A stretch of 64,000 bases of DNA from positions 8,470 to 72,469 of the forward strand of contig DAIQOK010000020.1 in assembly GCA_036787895.1 (NCBI GenBank), read 5' to 3'. This DNA is from UBA7662 sp036787895. GTDB taxonomy: Bacteria; Bacteroidota; Bacteroidia; UBA7662. The number at the start of each line of letters is the position of its first letter. The first letter of the stretch is position 1. The notes beneath the pieces are model-generated. The model was not told the origin of the DNA. It was given only the letters and a program-made list of their open reading frames with translations, and made no database searches. The position numbers and the translations under genes were made by a program. This document shows, piece after piece, positions 1 to 7,862 of this stretch.

Positions 1-839
1 ATCCGTTGCAGATGAATCAGCTGTTGAGCAATTAAGTCATTCGTCTTGCTTCTCAACTCCAGTTTGAGATTGTAATTACCAGAAGCAACATCATCCAGTA
101 AAATAGCATCGGCAATGGCTATTACCTGTTTTGGCGACCTTTTGTAAAACCGGCTGCTATTAGCCACCACTGCACCTTCGGCCGTTTCCAACCAGCTTTT
201 TATGATAAATACGGTGTCGGGGGCTAAGGTTTGTGAACCATAGATTTCAAAATAATATTGTAAAGTGTCGTCCCCATCGCCAAAAAATGTAGATGCGCGG
301 GGTACCATCACTAGGCCATTTTTGCTTAGTTTGTTTCCAGCGGCCGCCGGGCTGATTTTGCTGGCAAGCATAATGTCGGATAGTATTGGTTTGGATGGGC
401 TGGCTGCAAAAACAATTTTTTCAACAGCGGTAGCGGTATTGCTGGTGTCATATTTATCTGTGATGCGAAGGTGCATGGTATAGGTACCGGCAGGCAGACC
501 AAAACGCTGCATGTCCAAAAAGGCAAAATCGGTACTGCCATTAGTATCGATGACGGGACTTTTGAGGGTATATTTGTCGAACAGAACTATGGTGTCGTTG
601 CGCGAAAAATCAATCGTCAGTTCAATTGCGCCTTGTAATTGATTAGGCCCGATAGCACTAAAGGCAATTGAACGGGAATTGATCGATAGATAAGTTTCGA
701 TATAAGGACCTTTGTCGGGTTGCTGAAACACACAATAGCGGAATTGTGCATCAATAGCCTTGGCCGACAGGCTGGTTAAAATCAGACAGAATAACAAAAA
801 AAATGCAGCGAAACCGCGCAAAAAGAGAAGATTAAACAT
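1..839 (-). CDS. GWxTD-domain-like secreted protein, 3' part beyond the window
   Basis: Read on the minus strand, the frame is open from an ATG at 839 to the left edge (279 codons, no stop). Residues 1-28 form a signal peptide: a short basic n-region, a long hydrophobic stretch (FFLLFCLILTSL) and an SAKA cleavage site. The mature start, with a 'GPYIETYLSINSRS' segment followed by beta-rich sequence, resembles the N-terminal half of Bacteroidota GWxTD-domain proteins, which are exported proteins of unknown role. The diagnostic GWxTD part would lie outside the window, so the family call rests on this N-terminal resemblance alone. The start ATG overlaps the start codon of the divergent WbqC gene in the palindrome CATG, so each gene's promoter must lie inside the other's coding region. 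A generic secreted beta-sandwich protein is the alternative. Confidence 0.6.
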   Translation of the reverse strand, partial: MFNLLFLRGFAAFFLLFCLILTSLSAKAIDAQFRYCVFQQPDKGPYIETYLSINSRSIAFSAIGPNQLQGAIELTIDFSRNDTIVLFDKYTLKSPVIDTNGSTDFAFLDMQRFGLPAGTYTMHLRITDKYDTSNTATAVEKIVFAASPSKPILSDIMLASKISPAAAGNKLSKNGLVMVPRASTFFGDGDDTLQYYFEIYGSQTLAPDTVFIIKSWLETAEGAVVANSSRFYKRSPKQVIAIADAILLDDVASGNYNLKLELRSKTNDLIAQQLIHLQR

Positions 840-1467
840 GACAATGCAGGAAGACAATCGGGTTGCGCTCATGGCTTTACATTACTTACCCGCTATCGGG
901 TGGTTTACAAATTTAATGAAATACCCCACCTTTCGCTTGGAGAAATGTGAGCATTTTGTCAAATCGACCGGCCGCAACCGCTGCGAACTGGCTACAGCCC
1001 AAGGTCGACAGACCTTAAGTATTCCGATTTTAGGTGGAAGAAGTCAGCAAACCGTCATTACCGAAGTAAAAATCGCCAACGATAAACCCTGGCAGCGGCA
1101 GCACTGGCATGCCATTCGAACAGCCTATGGCAAGGCTCCTTATTTCGAAGATTATGCTCCTTATTTTGAGGCTTACTATCAAAAAAAATATGAAAGCCTG
1201 TGGGATTTTAATATGGAGCTCCTTCAGCAAAGTTTCTATTTGCTGGGATGGAAAGCACAATTCGAATACAGCCTAAGTTATGAGAAAAACTCAAGCCCGT
1301 CAATTGTCGACTTTCGTACTGCCGACAGCCTTCAGCTTGAAAATCAAGCTGCTTATTATCAAGGATTTGAAAGCAAGACAGGGTTTTTATCTAATTTAAG
1401 TGTGCTCGACCTGCTATTTCATCTTGGTCCACAAAGTATGGCCTATTTAAGAAGTTGTTCGCATTAA
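838..1467 (+). CDS. WbqC family protein
   Basis: A 209-residue protein that I recognise as WbqC-like. Its start (ALHYLPAIGWF, residues about 13-23) matches the family's opening 'YLPPIQYF' type motif, followed by 'CEHFVKSTGRNRCELATAQG', 'LSIPILGG' and the conserved 'W...H...I..AYGKAPYFEDYAPYFE' block. Family members occur in O-antigen and glycolipid loci and are thought to act in amino-sugar modification, but the reaction is not established. I placed the start at the ATG at 838. An extended frame upstream adds a Lys/Arg-rich leader that looks like antisense of the neighbouring signal peptide. ATGs at 844 and 871 are also possible, and 871 would begin just before the conserved motif. Confidence 0.8.
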   Translation: MTMQEDNRVALMALHYLPAIGWFTNLMKYPTFRLEKCEHFVKSTGRNRCELATAQGRQTLSIPILGGRSQQTVITEVKIANDKPWQRQHWHAIRTAYGKAPYFEDYAPYFEAYYQKKYESLWDFNMELLQQSFYLLGWKAQFEYSLSYEKNSSPSIVDFRTADSLQLENQAAYYQGFESKTGFLSNLSVLDLLFHLGPQSMAYLRSCSH

Positions 1468-1503
1468 GCTGAAGTGCTTAACCTTAGAATAATCGAAGCT
1501 CCT

Positions 1504-1511
1504 TATCTTCG
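1504..1511 (+). promoter_or_regulatory. -7 promoter element TATCTTCG
   Basis: This matches the Bacteroidota -7 consensus TAnnTTTG with one C, and ends six bases before the ATG of the T9SS protein gene. No TTG is seen at the -33 position. The predicted transcript would have almost no 5' leader. Confidence 0.45.
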
Positions 1512-1517
1512 CAAACT

Positions 1518-3560
1518 ATGAAGCGCATACTGCTCCCGATTTTATTGTTGCTGGCTAGTGAAAGTCAGGCTCAATTCGATCAAAAAACCATACAAATAGG
1601 CAATATTGGACTGAATGTGACCAATGTAGGTACCATTGGTCGGCCTAACGTACGAAATGACCCTCAAGGCCCACCTTCGATGGAATACCCATTAAATTCA
1701 GGTGTGGAGCATCTTTTTGAGGCCGGTTTGTGGATTGGCGCCTATCAGAATGGACAAATAGCAGTGTCTACTGGCTCGCTCGACGATGCTTCGGGTTATG
1801 CCACCGGCAAAGCAGGCTTCGAATTTTCGGCGCTTCCCGGCTCTCCCATACTGCAACGTTCCAGTTTACCGGGTAGTGAGGTGTTCAGCACCCAGGCCAT
1901 TTCTCATGAAGACAATATCCTGAATTTCACCGATGAATTCACCATCGTTCCCGGTACAACTCAACCTATAAATAATCACCTGAATCCCCTCAATGCCCGG
2001 GTCAGGCTCGAAACTTACGCCTGGAACTTTTCCTTTGCCGATTATTTCGTCATACTTAACTATCAAATAACCAACAATTCGAACACCGCTTGGGATTCTG
2101 TTTATCTCGGCAGTTGGAGTGATCTGGTAGTCAGAAATGTAAATGTGACAACCGATCGGGGAAGTGCCTTTTTCAACAAAGGAAGTATAGGCTTTGAAGA
2201 CACATTGCTGGCACTTTATGCTTACGATGTGACTGGAGATCCTGGTTTTACCAATTCTTACGGCGCTATTCAGCTGTTGGGTGTTGAATGGCGTAACCAG
2301 TATTTTCATCCAAATAATGCCGCAACATTCACCAATCAGGGATTACCCGCACCACGAGCCAACCCTAATTATTGGCTCTATAATGTGGCGGCACCAACGA
2401 ACGACCAACAGCGATATGACCGCATGCGTAATCGAGGAGATTTTAGTTCGGCTGCCGGGCTGGGTGCGCCTGCGAACCGGGTACAGTTGTATAGCATTGG
2501 CCCAATTACCCGGGTAGAACCAGGCGAAACTGTCGGTCTGGTGCTGGCCGTGGTCTGTGCCCGCCAAATCGACGATGTGCCCAAAGATAGCTACAATGCC
2601 AGGGCCTTTTTGCGTGAAAATCTGGGCTGGGCCAAACGCACCTATGTGGGTGAAGACGTTAATGAAAATGGCCGCTTGGATGCCGGTGAAGACATCAATT
2701 TTAATGGTCGACTTGACCGTTACATTCTACCTGAACCCACCAATCCTCCCAAGGTTCGTTTTGAAACCAGCTCAAACAAAGCCATCATTTACTGGGATAG
2801 CTCAGCGGCTCTTTCAATAGATCCAATTACGAAAAAAATGGATTTTGAAGGTTATAGGGTCTATCGTACCAAACCCGGTGATGATTTGAAACCCAATTTA
2901 TTGGAACAAGCAGCGCTCATTGGCCAATGGGACAAGCCCAACAATGGCATTGGATTTAATAATGGTTTTGATGGTATTAAACTCAATACCCCAAAAATGT
3001 TTGAGGGTGATACCACCAAATATTGGTATAGATTTGAAGTCGACAATTTGCTCAATGGCTGGCAATATCTGTATATCATCACCTCCTTTGATGAAGGTGA
3101 CCCGGCTATTGGTTTGCAGTCGCTGGAATCTTCCAGGATACAAAATGCTTTCCGTATCTTCCCCGGAACCGAAGGCGGTCCGATGGGAAAAACCAAAAAA
3201 GTTGGGGTTTATCCAAATCCATACCGGATTTCCGCAGCCTGGGACGGCACGACGTCGCGGACCAGAAAAATCATGTTCTACAACTTGCCTGAGCGTGCCG
3301 AAATTAGAATATATACGCTGGCAGGAGATATTGTAGCCACTTTGCAACATGACGCCGCTGCCGATTTTAATGGGTCCAACAGCGGCTGGTACACCAGCTT
3401 CGGTGGCAATCCTGCAAATACAGTCCTGGCAGGTGGAGAACATGGCTGGGATGTGCTTTCCAACGACAAACAGGCTATTGCCTCAGGTTTATACCTCTTT
3501 AGCGTGAAAGACCTTAAAACAAACGACATTCAGACGGGCAAATTTGCCATTATTCGCTGA
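1518..3560 (+). CDS. T9SS type A sorting-domain secreted protein
   Basis: A 680-residue exported protein. The signal peptide spans residues 1-19 (MKRILLPILLLLASESQA, cleaved before Q). The body is a large extracellular region with no enzyme motif I recognise. Around residues 378-401 two Asp/Asn-rich loops (DVNENGRLDAGED and DINFNGRLD) look like dockerin or EF-hand calcium-binding loops. A fibronectin-III-like segment follows (about 410-545, 'VRFETSSNKAIIYWD...'). From about residue 561 a 'VGVYPNPYR' start and a C-terminal 'IASGLYLFSVKDL...GKFAIIR' end form a type A T9SS sorting domain, so the protein is probably secreted across the outer membrane and surface-attached or released. It stands alone, with a strong terminator directly downstream. 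The function is unknown. Confidence 0.85.
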   Translation: MKRILLPILLLLASESQAQFDQKTIQIGNIGLNVTNVGTIGRPNVRNDPQGPPSMEYPLNSGVEHLFEAGLWIGAYQNGQIAVSTGSLDDASGYATGKAGFEFSALPGSPILQRSSLPGSEVFSTQAISHEDNILNFTDEFTIVPGTTQPINNHLNPLNARVRLETYAWNFSFADYFVILNYQITNNSNTAWDSVYLGSWSDLVVRNVNVTTDRGSAFFNKGSIGFEDTLLALYAYDVTGDPGFTNSYGAIQLLGVEWRNQYFHPNNAATFTNQGLPAPRANPNYWLYNVAAPTNDQQRYDRMRNRGDFSSAAGLGAPANRVQLYSIGPITRVEPGETVGLVLAVVCARQIDDVPKDSYNARAFLRENLGWAKRTYVGEDVNENGRLDAGEDINFNGRLDRYILPEPTNPPKVRFETSSNKAIIYWDSSAALSIDPITKKMDFEGYRVYRTKPGDDLKPNLLEQAALIGQWDKPNNGIGFNNGFDGIKLNTPKMFEGDTTKYWYRFEVDNLLNGWQYLYIITSFDEGDPAIGLQSLESSRIQNAFRIFPGTEGGPMGKTKKVGVYPNPYRISAAWDGTTSRTRKIMFYNLPERAEIRIYTLAGDIVATLQHDAAADFNGSNSGWYTSFGGNPANTVLAGGEHGWDVLSNDKQAIASGLYLFSVKDLKTNDIQTGKFAIIR

Positions 3561-3580
3561 GCTCACATCAAAAATTATCC

Positions 3581-3615
3581 AAAGGGCCCTGAAAAATCAG
3601 GGCCCTTTAATTTTT
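3581..3615. terminator. Bidirectional intrinsic terminator
   Basis: A perfect 12-bp stem (AAAGGGCCCTGA / TCAGGGCCCTTT, 3581-3592 and 3597-3608) with an AAAA loop, followed by AATTTTT. It sits between the converging T9SS gene and ssb and can serve both. Confidence 0.9.
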
Positions 3616-3973
3616 AGTCTTCCTGTTGACTTGCCTTCGATTTGGCTCCAAGCATGACCATGTCGGAAATGACAATTTCGCAATAATAGCGTTTGTGTCC
3701 TTCCTTGTCGACATAGGTGCGATTGTTCAGCTTACCCTCAACGGCAATTTCAGAACCTTTTTTCAGGTACTTTTCAATCAGGGTTGCTACTTTACCCCAG
3801 CCAACCAAATTGTGCCATTGGGTTTCTGTTACCCGCTCCCCTTTGTCGTTGCGGTAGCTCTCATTGGTGGCCAGGTTCAACTTAGCCAGTTTACGATTGG
3901 TACCTACTTCCTTGATCTCGGGATCCGTGCCGAGATTACCTATCAGTCTTACCTGATTTTTCATGTTACTCAT
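3614..3973 (-). CDS. ssb: Single-stranded DNA-binding protein, short form
   Basis: A 119-residue OB-fold protein. 'MKNQVRLIGNLGTDPE', 'LATNESYRNDKGERVTETQWHNLVGWGKVATLIEKYLKKGSEIAVEGKLNNRTY' and 'VISDMVML' are the standard bacterial SSB signature covering the whole OB domain. It binds single-stranded DNA as a tetramer in replication, repair and recombination. The chain ends shortly after the OB fold in SKASQQED. It lacks both the flexible linker and the acidic tip ending in Pro-Phe that recruits partner proteins, so it may be an accessory paralogue rather than the housekeeping SSB. A second in-frame ATG nine bases downstream (3964) could be the real start and gives the more usual MKNQ beginning. 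Confidence 0.92.
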   Translation of the reverse strand: MSNMKNQVRLIGNLGTDPEIKEVGTNRKLAKLNLATNESYRNDKGERVTETQWHNLVGWGKVATLIEKYLKKGSEIAVEGKLNNRTYVDKEGHKRYYCEIVISDMVMLGAKSKASQQED

Positions 3974-4129
3974 GGCTTTAAGTGTTAAATGATAAAATGG
4001 TTAAAAAAATCGGGCTAAACCCGTAAAACAAAGGTGGAAACGAGATAAAAACTAGTCGGATATTAAGCACTTGAAATCGAAAGTAAACGACAACAAACGC
4101 TTAAGCCATCCACCTAAATCATCTGCCTT

Positions 4130-4495
4130 ATGGAAACCATGACATGTATGGAATGCGGCAGCCCTATCAGAGGTCGTCGTGACAAAAAATTCTGCGACGA
4201 TAATTGTCGCAACACCTACAATAATCGCCAGTATACTGAAGAATCAGCTGCGGTAAGAAGCATTCACAACATCCTCAAACGAAATCGTCGCATTTTGGAA
4301 GCCATGGTTGACAAACAATTAGGTAAATGCCGGGTGCATCGGGAGCTATTGTATGAAAGAGGTTTTAATTTCAGCTATCATACGCATTTGCAGACTACCC
4401 AAACAGGCAGCACCTATTATTTCTGTTTTGAATATGGCTACCTTCCCTTGGAGCAGGAATTTTTGATGGTGGTAAAACGTGAGCTGAAGCGGTAA
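4130..4495 (+). CDS. Small zinc-ribbon protein of unknown function
   Basis: A 121-residue protein. The N-terminus holds a C-x2-C ... C-x3-C set (Cys6, Cys9, Cys22, Cys26; 'CMECGSPIRGRRDKKFCDDNCRN'), typical of a treble-clef or zinc-ribbon module. The rest is basic, with a predicted helix (ILKRNRRILEAMVDKQLG) and an aromatic C-terminal half (TYYFCFEYGYLPLEQEFLMVV). This layout fits a small conserved Bacteroidota family annotated only as zinc-ribbon domain proteins. A role in nucleic-acid binding is possible but not shown. The ATG at 4130 is used; the ATG at 4139 is an alternative. An intrinsic terminator follows directly. Confidence 0.7.
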   Translation: METMTCMECGSPIRGRRDKKFCDDNCRNTYNNRQYTEESAAVRSIHNILKRNRRILEAMVDKQLGKCRVHRELLYERGFNFSYHTHLQTTQTGSTYYFCFEYGYLPLEQEFLMVVKRELKR

Positions 4496-4500
4496 AAAAA

Positions 4501-4524
4501 AGTCCTGCCTAAGCAGGACTTTTT
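4501..4524. terminator. Intrinsic terminator between zinc-ribbon gene and tRNA-His
   Basis: An 8-bp stem AGTCCTGC / GCAGGACT with loop CTAA. It is followed by Ts on the plus strand and preceded by seven As, which read as Ts on the minus strand, so it can end both the zinc-ribbon gene and the tRNA. Confidence 0.85.
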
Positions 4525-4525
4525 G

Positions 4526-4600
4526 GGTGGAAGATGGGGCTCGAACCCACGACCCCTAGAACCACAATCTAGTGCTCTAACCAACTGAGCTACAACCACC
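4526..4600 (-). tRNA. tRNA-His (GTG)
   Basis: Read on the minus strand, the cloverleaf is complete. The D arm is GCTC-AGTTGGTTA-GAGC, the anticodon arm CTAGA-TTGTGGT-TCTAG carries anticodon GTG, the variable loop is GGGTC, and the T arm is GTGGG-TTCGAGC-CCCAT. An encoded G at -1 faces C73, the histidine identity pair, and CCA is not encoded. The acceptor stem is unusual: GTGGTTG against CTTCCAC leaves two adjacent T-T mismatches at pairs 5-68 and 6-67. Confidence 0.93.
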
Positions 4601-4663
4601 GTGTATTCCTGAAAACATCAGGATAGTTAAGGGAATGCAAATATAGCGGCTTTTTGAAAATAA

Positions 4664-6610
4664 CTATGTGCTTTTAGCCGTCTGTCTCAAATTTTTCAGC
4701 CATGCCCCCAATGAAACCAGTCGCAACAGAAATGCAGCACCTGCAGCAGTGTTCAACAACTCCTGACTTTGTTGTTCAACTTGTTTACTATCAACTACTT
4801 CAGGCAAATAGTGCAGATAGGATTTCCAGGCAGGCCAAAGTTCTTTCATCCAGGTTTGTGTGGGAGTTGTAAAACCCTGTTTGTCTTTTCGATTGAGAAT
4901 AATTGCCGGTAAATCACCCTGCATGGCATTGCGCAACAACAATTTACTCTGACCGGCATGCATTTTAAATGCAACAGGTAATTGTAAAAGAAAACTGGCC
5001 AGTTGAGGATCATCTGCATAGGGTGCCCGGTTTTCAATAGAAACCGACATGCAGTTCCTGTCGCCCCAGCGTAAGAGATTTTTCAAGTCGTAACCATACA
5101 TTTCTTCCATTTGTTGCGCATTCACCCCACTTTTTGGTCTTGTAGTAATGAATTTCAAAGAAACCGGCCAATGTTTACGTTTAAAATCTGCTTTGAGGAA
5201 AGCTAATTCCGGTTTACGTTTCTTTAATTGCTGCCTCAATAGTGCAGCAAAAGGATATTCCAAAAACCATCTCGGGAAAAAACTATAGGCCAAACTTTTA
5301 GCGATGTAACGCTTGTGCCTACCCAAGCCGTCGAACAGTCGATTTACACTAAAATTTTCCCAGGCCTCACGGTAATAACTTAACCAGTAGCGATCATAAC
5401 CCGAGAAAAGTTCGTCACCCCCCTGCCCATCCAATAAAATGCTAATGCCTTGCTTTTTGGCCGCCTCAGTAATAAGCAATTGTGCCATGGTACTTAGTGC
5501 CAATAAGGGACCATCCTGTATACTTACCTGATCCTCCAGTCGATGAACCAATAAGTCGGACGTAACCGGGACCCGCTGCCAATTGGCATCCAGCTTCCTT
5601 GCTACTTCCCGCGCATACTTTGCTTCATTTTCAGGATGACCCTCATAAACAGCGGTAAACAAGGGAAATTCAGGTGATTGAGCAGCCAAAGCGGCTAAGG
5701 TACTGCTGTCGAGTCCACCAGAAAGACTGGCCCCAATTTTTACATCAGAACGCAATCTTAGACGAACAGCATATGCCAGCTTTGACCGAATACTTTGGTT
5801 TAAATCTGCTGGCATAACTTGAGCAGCCATATTTACTTTAAAATATGCCAGGTGATAGTTTCTCACTTCCATCGTCCCGCTGGTACGATGATAAAGCATC
5901 AAATTACCGGCAGGTAGCTCATTTACTTTATCCAGCAAATGACCTTCTGCCTCATCCATGGAAGCATGGACCAAAAAAGCGTACAAGGCTGATTGGTTGA
6001 GATCACCTGGTACCAAAGCTGTTGCGAGCAAAGCTTTGACCTCAGAGGCGAAAATTAGTAAATCTTTTTGCTGATAATAAAAGAGCGGTTTTACCCCGCT
6101 AGGATCGCGAACAAGCCAGAGTTTATCTTGTAACCGGTCGTAAAGCGCAAAAGCCCACATGCCCTCAAATCGATGTAAGGCTTCTTCCTCCCACTCCTCC
6201 CAGGCCGCTAACAATACCTCTGCATCGCCTTGGGTATAAAATCGATGACCTAAGGCGGATAAAGTCTCTCTTAATTCAATGTAGTTGTAGATTTCTCCGT
6301 TGTAGCTCAATATATAACGACCACTTGCTGAAATGCGGGGTTGGTGGCTCGCCACGCTTAAATCAATGATGGCCAAACGACGATGCCCAAGACCGACATA
6401 AGCCGGCGTATCAACAGGCAATGAGTCAACTTGCTGCCTGATTTCGGCCGGGCTGTCGTGGTCCGACCAAAACCCCTCCTTTTCAACTGATTTTGTCCAA
6501 TAGCCTGCATCATCGGGTCCACGATGTCGGAGACTGTTGTTCATCAACTGCAACAATTTACCAGCTTCAGTTTGCTGATGAGTACTAATTACGCCGCAAA
6601 TTCCGCACAT
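4664..6610 (-). CDS. asnB: Asparagine synthase (glutamine-hydrolysing), AsnB-type
   Basis: A 648-residue protein starting MCGICG, so Cys2 becomes the N-terminal nucleophile of a class II glutamine amidotransferase domain ('RHRGPDDAG', 'LGHRRLAIIDLS', 'YNGEIYN'). The ATP-pyrophosphatase synthase domain follows, with SGGLDSS at residues 297-303 and 'DGQGGDELFSGYDRYW'. A longer upstream frame is discarded because it would bury Cys2. The enzyme amidates aspartate or, in glycan loci, a sugar acid. It is the last gene of a GT4-flippase-asnB operon and overlaps the flippase gene by 26 bp. That context favours a role in decorating a surface polysaccharide over general asparagine supply, but the sequence alone cannot separate these. 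Confidence 0.9.
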   Translation of the reverse strand: MCGICGVISTHQQTEAGKLLQLMNNSLRHRGPDDAGYWTKSVEKEGFWSDHDSPAEIRQQVDSLPVDTPAYVGLGHRRLAIIDLSVASHQPRISASGRYILSYNGEIYNYIELRETLSALGHRFYTQGDAEVLLAAWEEWEEEALHRFEGMWAFALYDRLQDKLWLVRDPSGVKPLFYYQQKDLLIFASEVKALLATALVPGDLNQSALYAFLVHASMDEAEGHLLDKVNELPAGNLMLYHRTSGTMEVRNYHLAYFKVNMAAQVMPADLNQSIRSKLAYAVRLRLRSDVKIGASLSGGLDSSTLAALAAQSPEFPLFTAVYEGHPENEAKYAREVARKLDANWQRVPVTSDLLVHRLEDQVSIQDGPLLALSTMAQLLITEAAKKQGISILLDGQGGDELFSGYDRYWLSYYREAWENFSVNRLFDGLGRHKRYIAKSLAYSFFPRWFLEYPFAALLRQQLKKRKPELAFLKADFKRKHWPVSLKFITTRPKSGVNAQQMEEMYGYDLKNLLRWGDRNCMSVSIENRAPYADDPQLASFLLQLPVAFKMHAGQSKLLLRNAMQGDLPAIILNRKDKQGFTTPTQTWMKELWPAWKSYLHYLPEVVDSKQVEQQSQELLNTAAGAAFLLRLVSLGAWLKNLRQTAKST

Positions 6611-7862
6611 ACTGTTTAAATAAATCCTGAAGCTGCATCCAATCGGCATGCTGTGGTAAAAGCAGTTGGTAGGATTGCTTTTGTTCAAATATAAAATACC
6701 AGGCTATGAACAACGCCGCAACTCCGTAGGCTATAGAAGATGCAATAGCTGCACCTACCAGACCATAAAGAGGCATCAATCCATAATTGGTGATAGCTAC
6801 CAATAGCAAAGTGAGCAAAGAAATGAGAAAATTGACGGCCAGTCGCCCTATACCTGCGTAATAATGAATCAGAATATTAGAAGCAGCCAGGGCGAGAATA
6901 CCGGGAAACATATAAGCAATGAGCAATCGTACCGGTCCAAAGGCCTTCCCAAACACAAAGACAAACAGGCTTTCGGGTAAAATCAACAAAACCAACATGG
7001 CCAAAGATGTTAACGCTACACTCAATTTCATCAGACTTACCGTTAGGCGGGCAGAAGTTCGACCATCTTCCATATTCGCTATTCTCGACAATTGCACCAG
7101 GGAGATGCTTTGTGTAATCATCCACAGCGCTTCTGACAATGCTACTGCCACTGAAAACACCCCCAAGGCCTCTTTCGACAAAATAGCCCCAATGAGATAA
7201 AATTGTAATCGGTAGCCTAAAAACTGCGCAAAATTGGCACCCTGGGCCATGGCACCAAACTTCCACATGGCCTGTGCCACTCTCAACCAGCTTTTTCCAT
7301 CATCTTTCTTCCAAACTGATCGGATGAGCCAAGCCGAAACCAAAAATGCCAATCCCCAGGCTCCATAAAAAGCCAGAATAAAAGTGTCCAGTTCCTTGGC
7401 TGCTCCCGCAAACAACATCCAACTCAACAGAAGCAATAAAACCGCATTAATTACGATGCCCAGTAAATTATCGGTTTTTATCTTTTCCAAGGCGAGTAAC
7501 ATATAACGATTTACAGCTGTCAGGTTAAAGATGAATGCTAATATCATCCAATGCCCTAAAGTAGGAGCCGGTAAGCCCATGCTTAGGTAAATGAAAGGTA
7601 AGAGCACAAGTGCAATGAAAATAGCCCACAAATAGGCCAAAACGAGCAATTTACGAACAGGAAAACGAGGTGCCAGATAAATAAGCGTACTTCCTCCGAC
7701 AAAACCGCTACCCAATACAAAAAGGTAAAGTGTGGCAATCAACAAACTAATTTCTCCCCTTACCTCAGCCCCCATGATTCGAGCTGTGAGTACGACCAAA
7801 CCCAAATTAAGCAGGGCATTAAGCAGCTTGCTGGCAAACGTATGTAGGATAACTTTGATCAA
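6585..7862 (-). CDS. Polysaccharide flippase / polymerase-type membrane protein (MOP superfamily)
   Basis: A 425-residue very hydrophobic protein with about 12 predicted membrane segments. The N-terminus 'ASKLLNALLNLGLVVLTARIMGAEVRGEISLL' is characteristic of Wzx-type oligosaccharide flippases, where an amphipathic first helix is followed by 'R.LG....G'. Such proteins move lipid-linked glycan units across the inner membrane. The start codon overlaps the stop of the upstream glycosyltransferase (ATGA), and the 3' end overlaps asnB. Tight coupling with a GT4 glycosyltransferase and AsnB supports an export role in glycan assembly. The substrate cannot be told. Confidence 0.85.
   Translation of the reverse strand: MIKVILHTFASKLLNALLNLGLVVLTARIMGAEVRGEISLLIATLYLFVLGSGFVGGSTLIYLAPRFPVRKLLVLAYLWAIFIALVLLPFIYLSMGLPAPTLGHWMILAFIFNLTAVNRYMLLALEKIKTDNLLGIVINAVLLLLLSWMLFAGAAKELDTFILAFYGAWGLAFLVSAWLIRSVWKKDDGKSWLRVAQAMWKFGAMAQGANFAQFLGYRLQFYLIGAILSKEALGVFSVAVALSEALWMITQSISLVQLSRIANMEDGRTSARLTVSLMKLSVALTSLAMLVLLILPESLFVFVFGKAFGPVRLLIAYMFPGILALAASNILIHYYAGIGRLAVNFLISLLTLLLVAITNYGLMPLYGLVGAAIASSIAYGVAALFIAWYFIFEQKQSYQLLLPQHADWMQLQDLFKQYVRNLRRN

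Noticed and set aside
2898..3443. A 181-codon minus-strand frame (and a 147-codon one at 1866-2309) within the T9SS protein gene
   Set aside because: Both are shadows of a well-supported coding frame and show no signal peptide or known motif.
3978..4010. TTTAA/GTTAA motifs upstream of ssb as a further copy of the four-repeat operator
   Set aside because: The spacings are 7 and 16 bp, not 11-10-11, so helical phasing is lost; the bases are simply A/T-rich.
4011..4023. CGGG-CTAAA-CCCG hairpin in the ssb upstream region as a terminator or attenuator
   Set aside because: The stem is only four base pairs and no T-tract follows in either direction.
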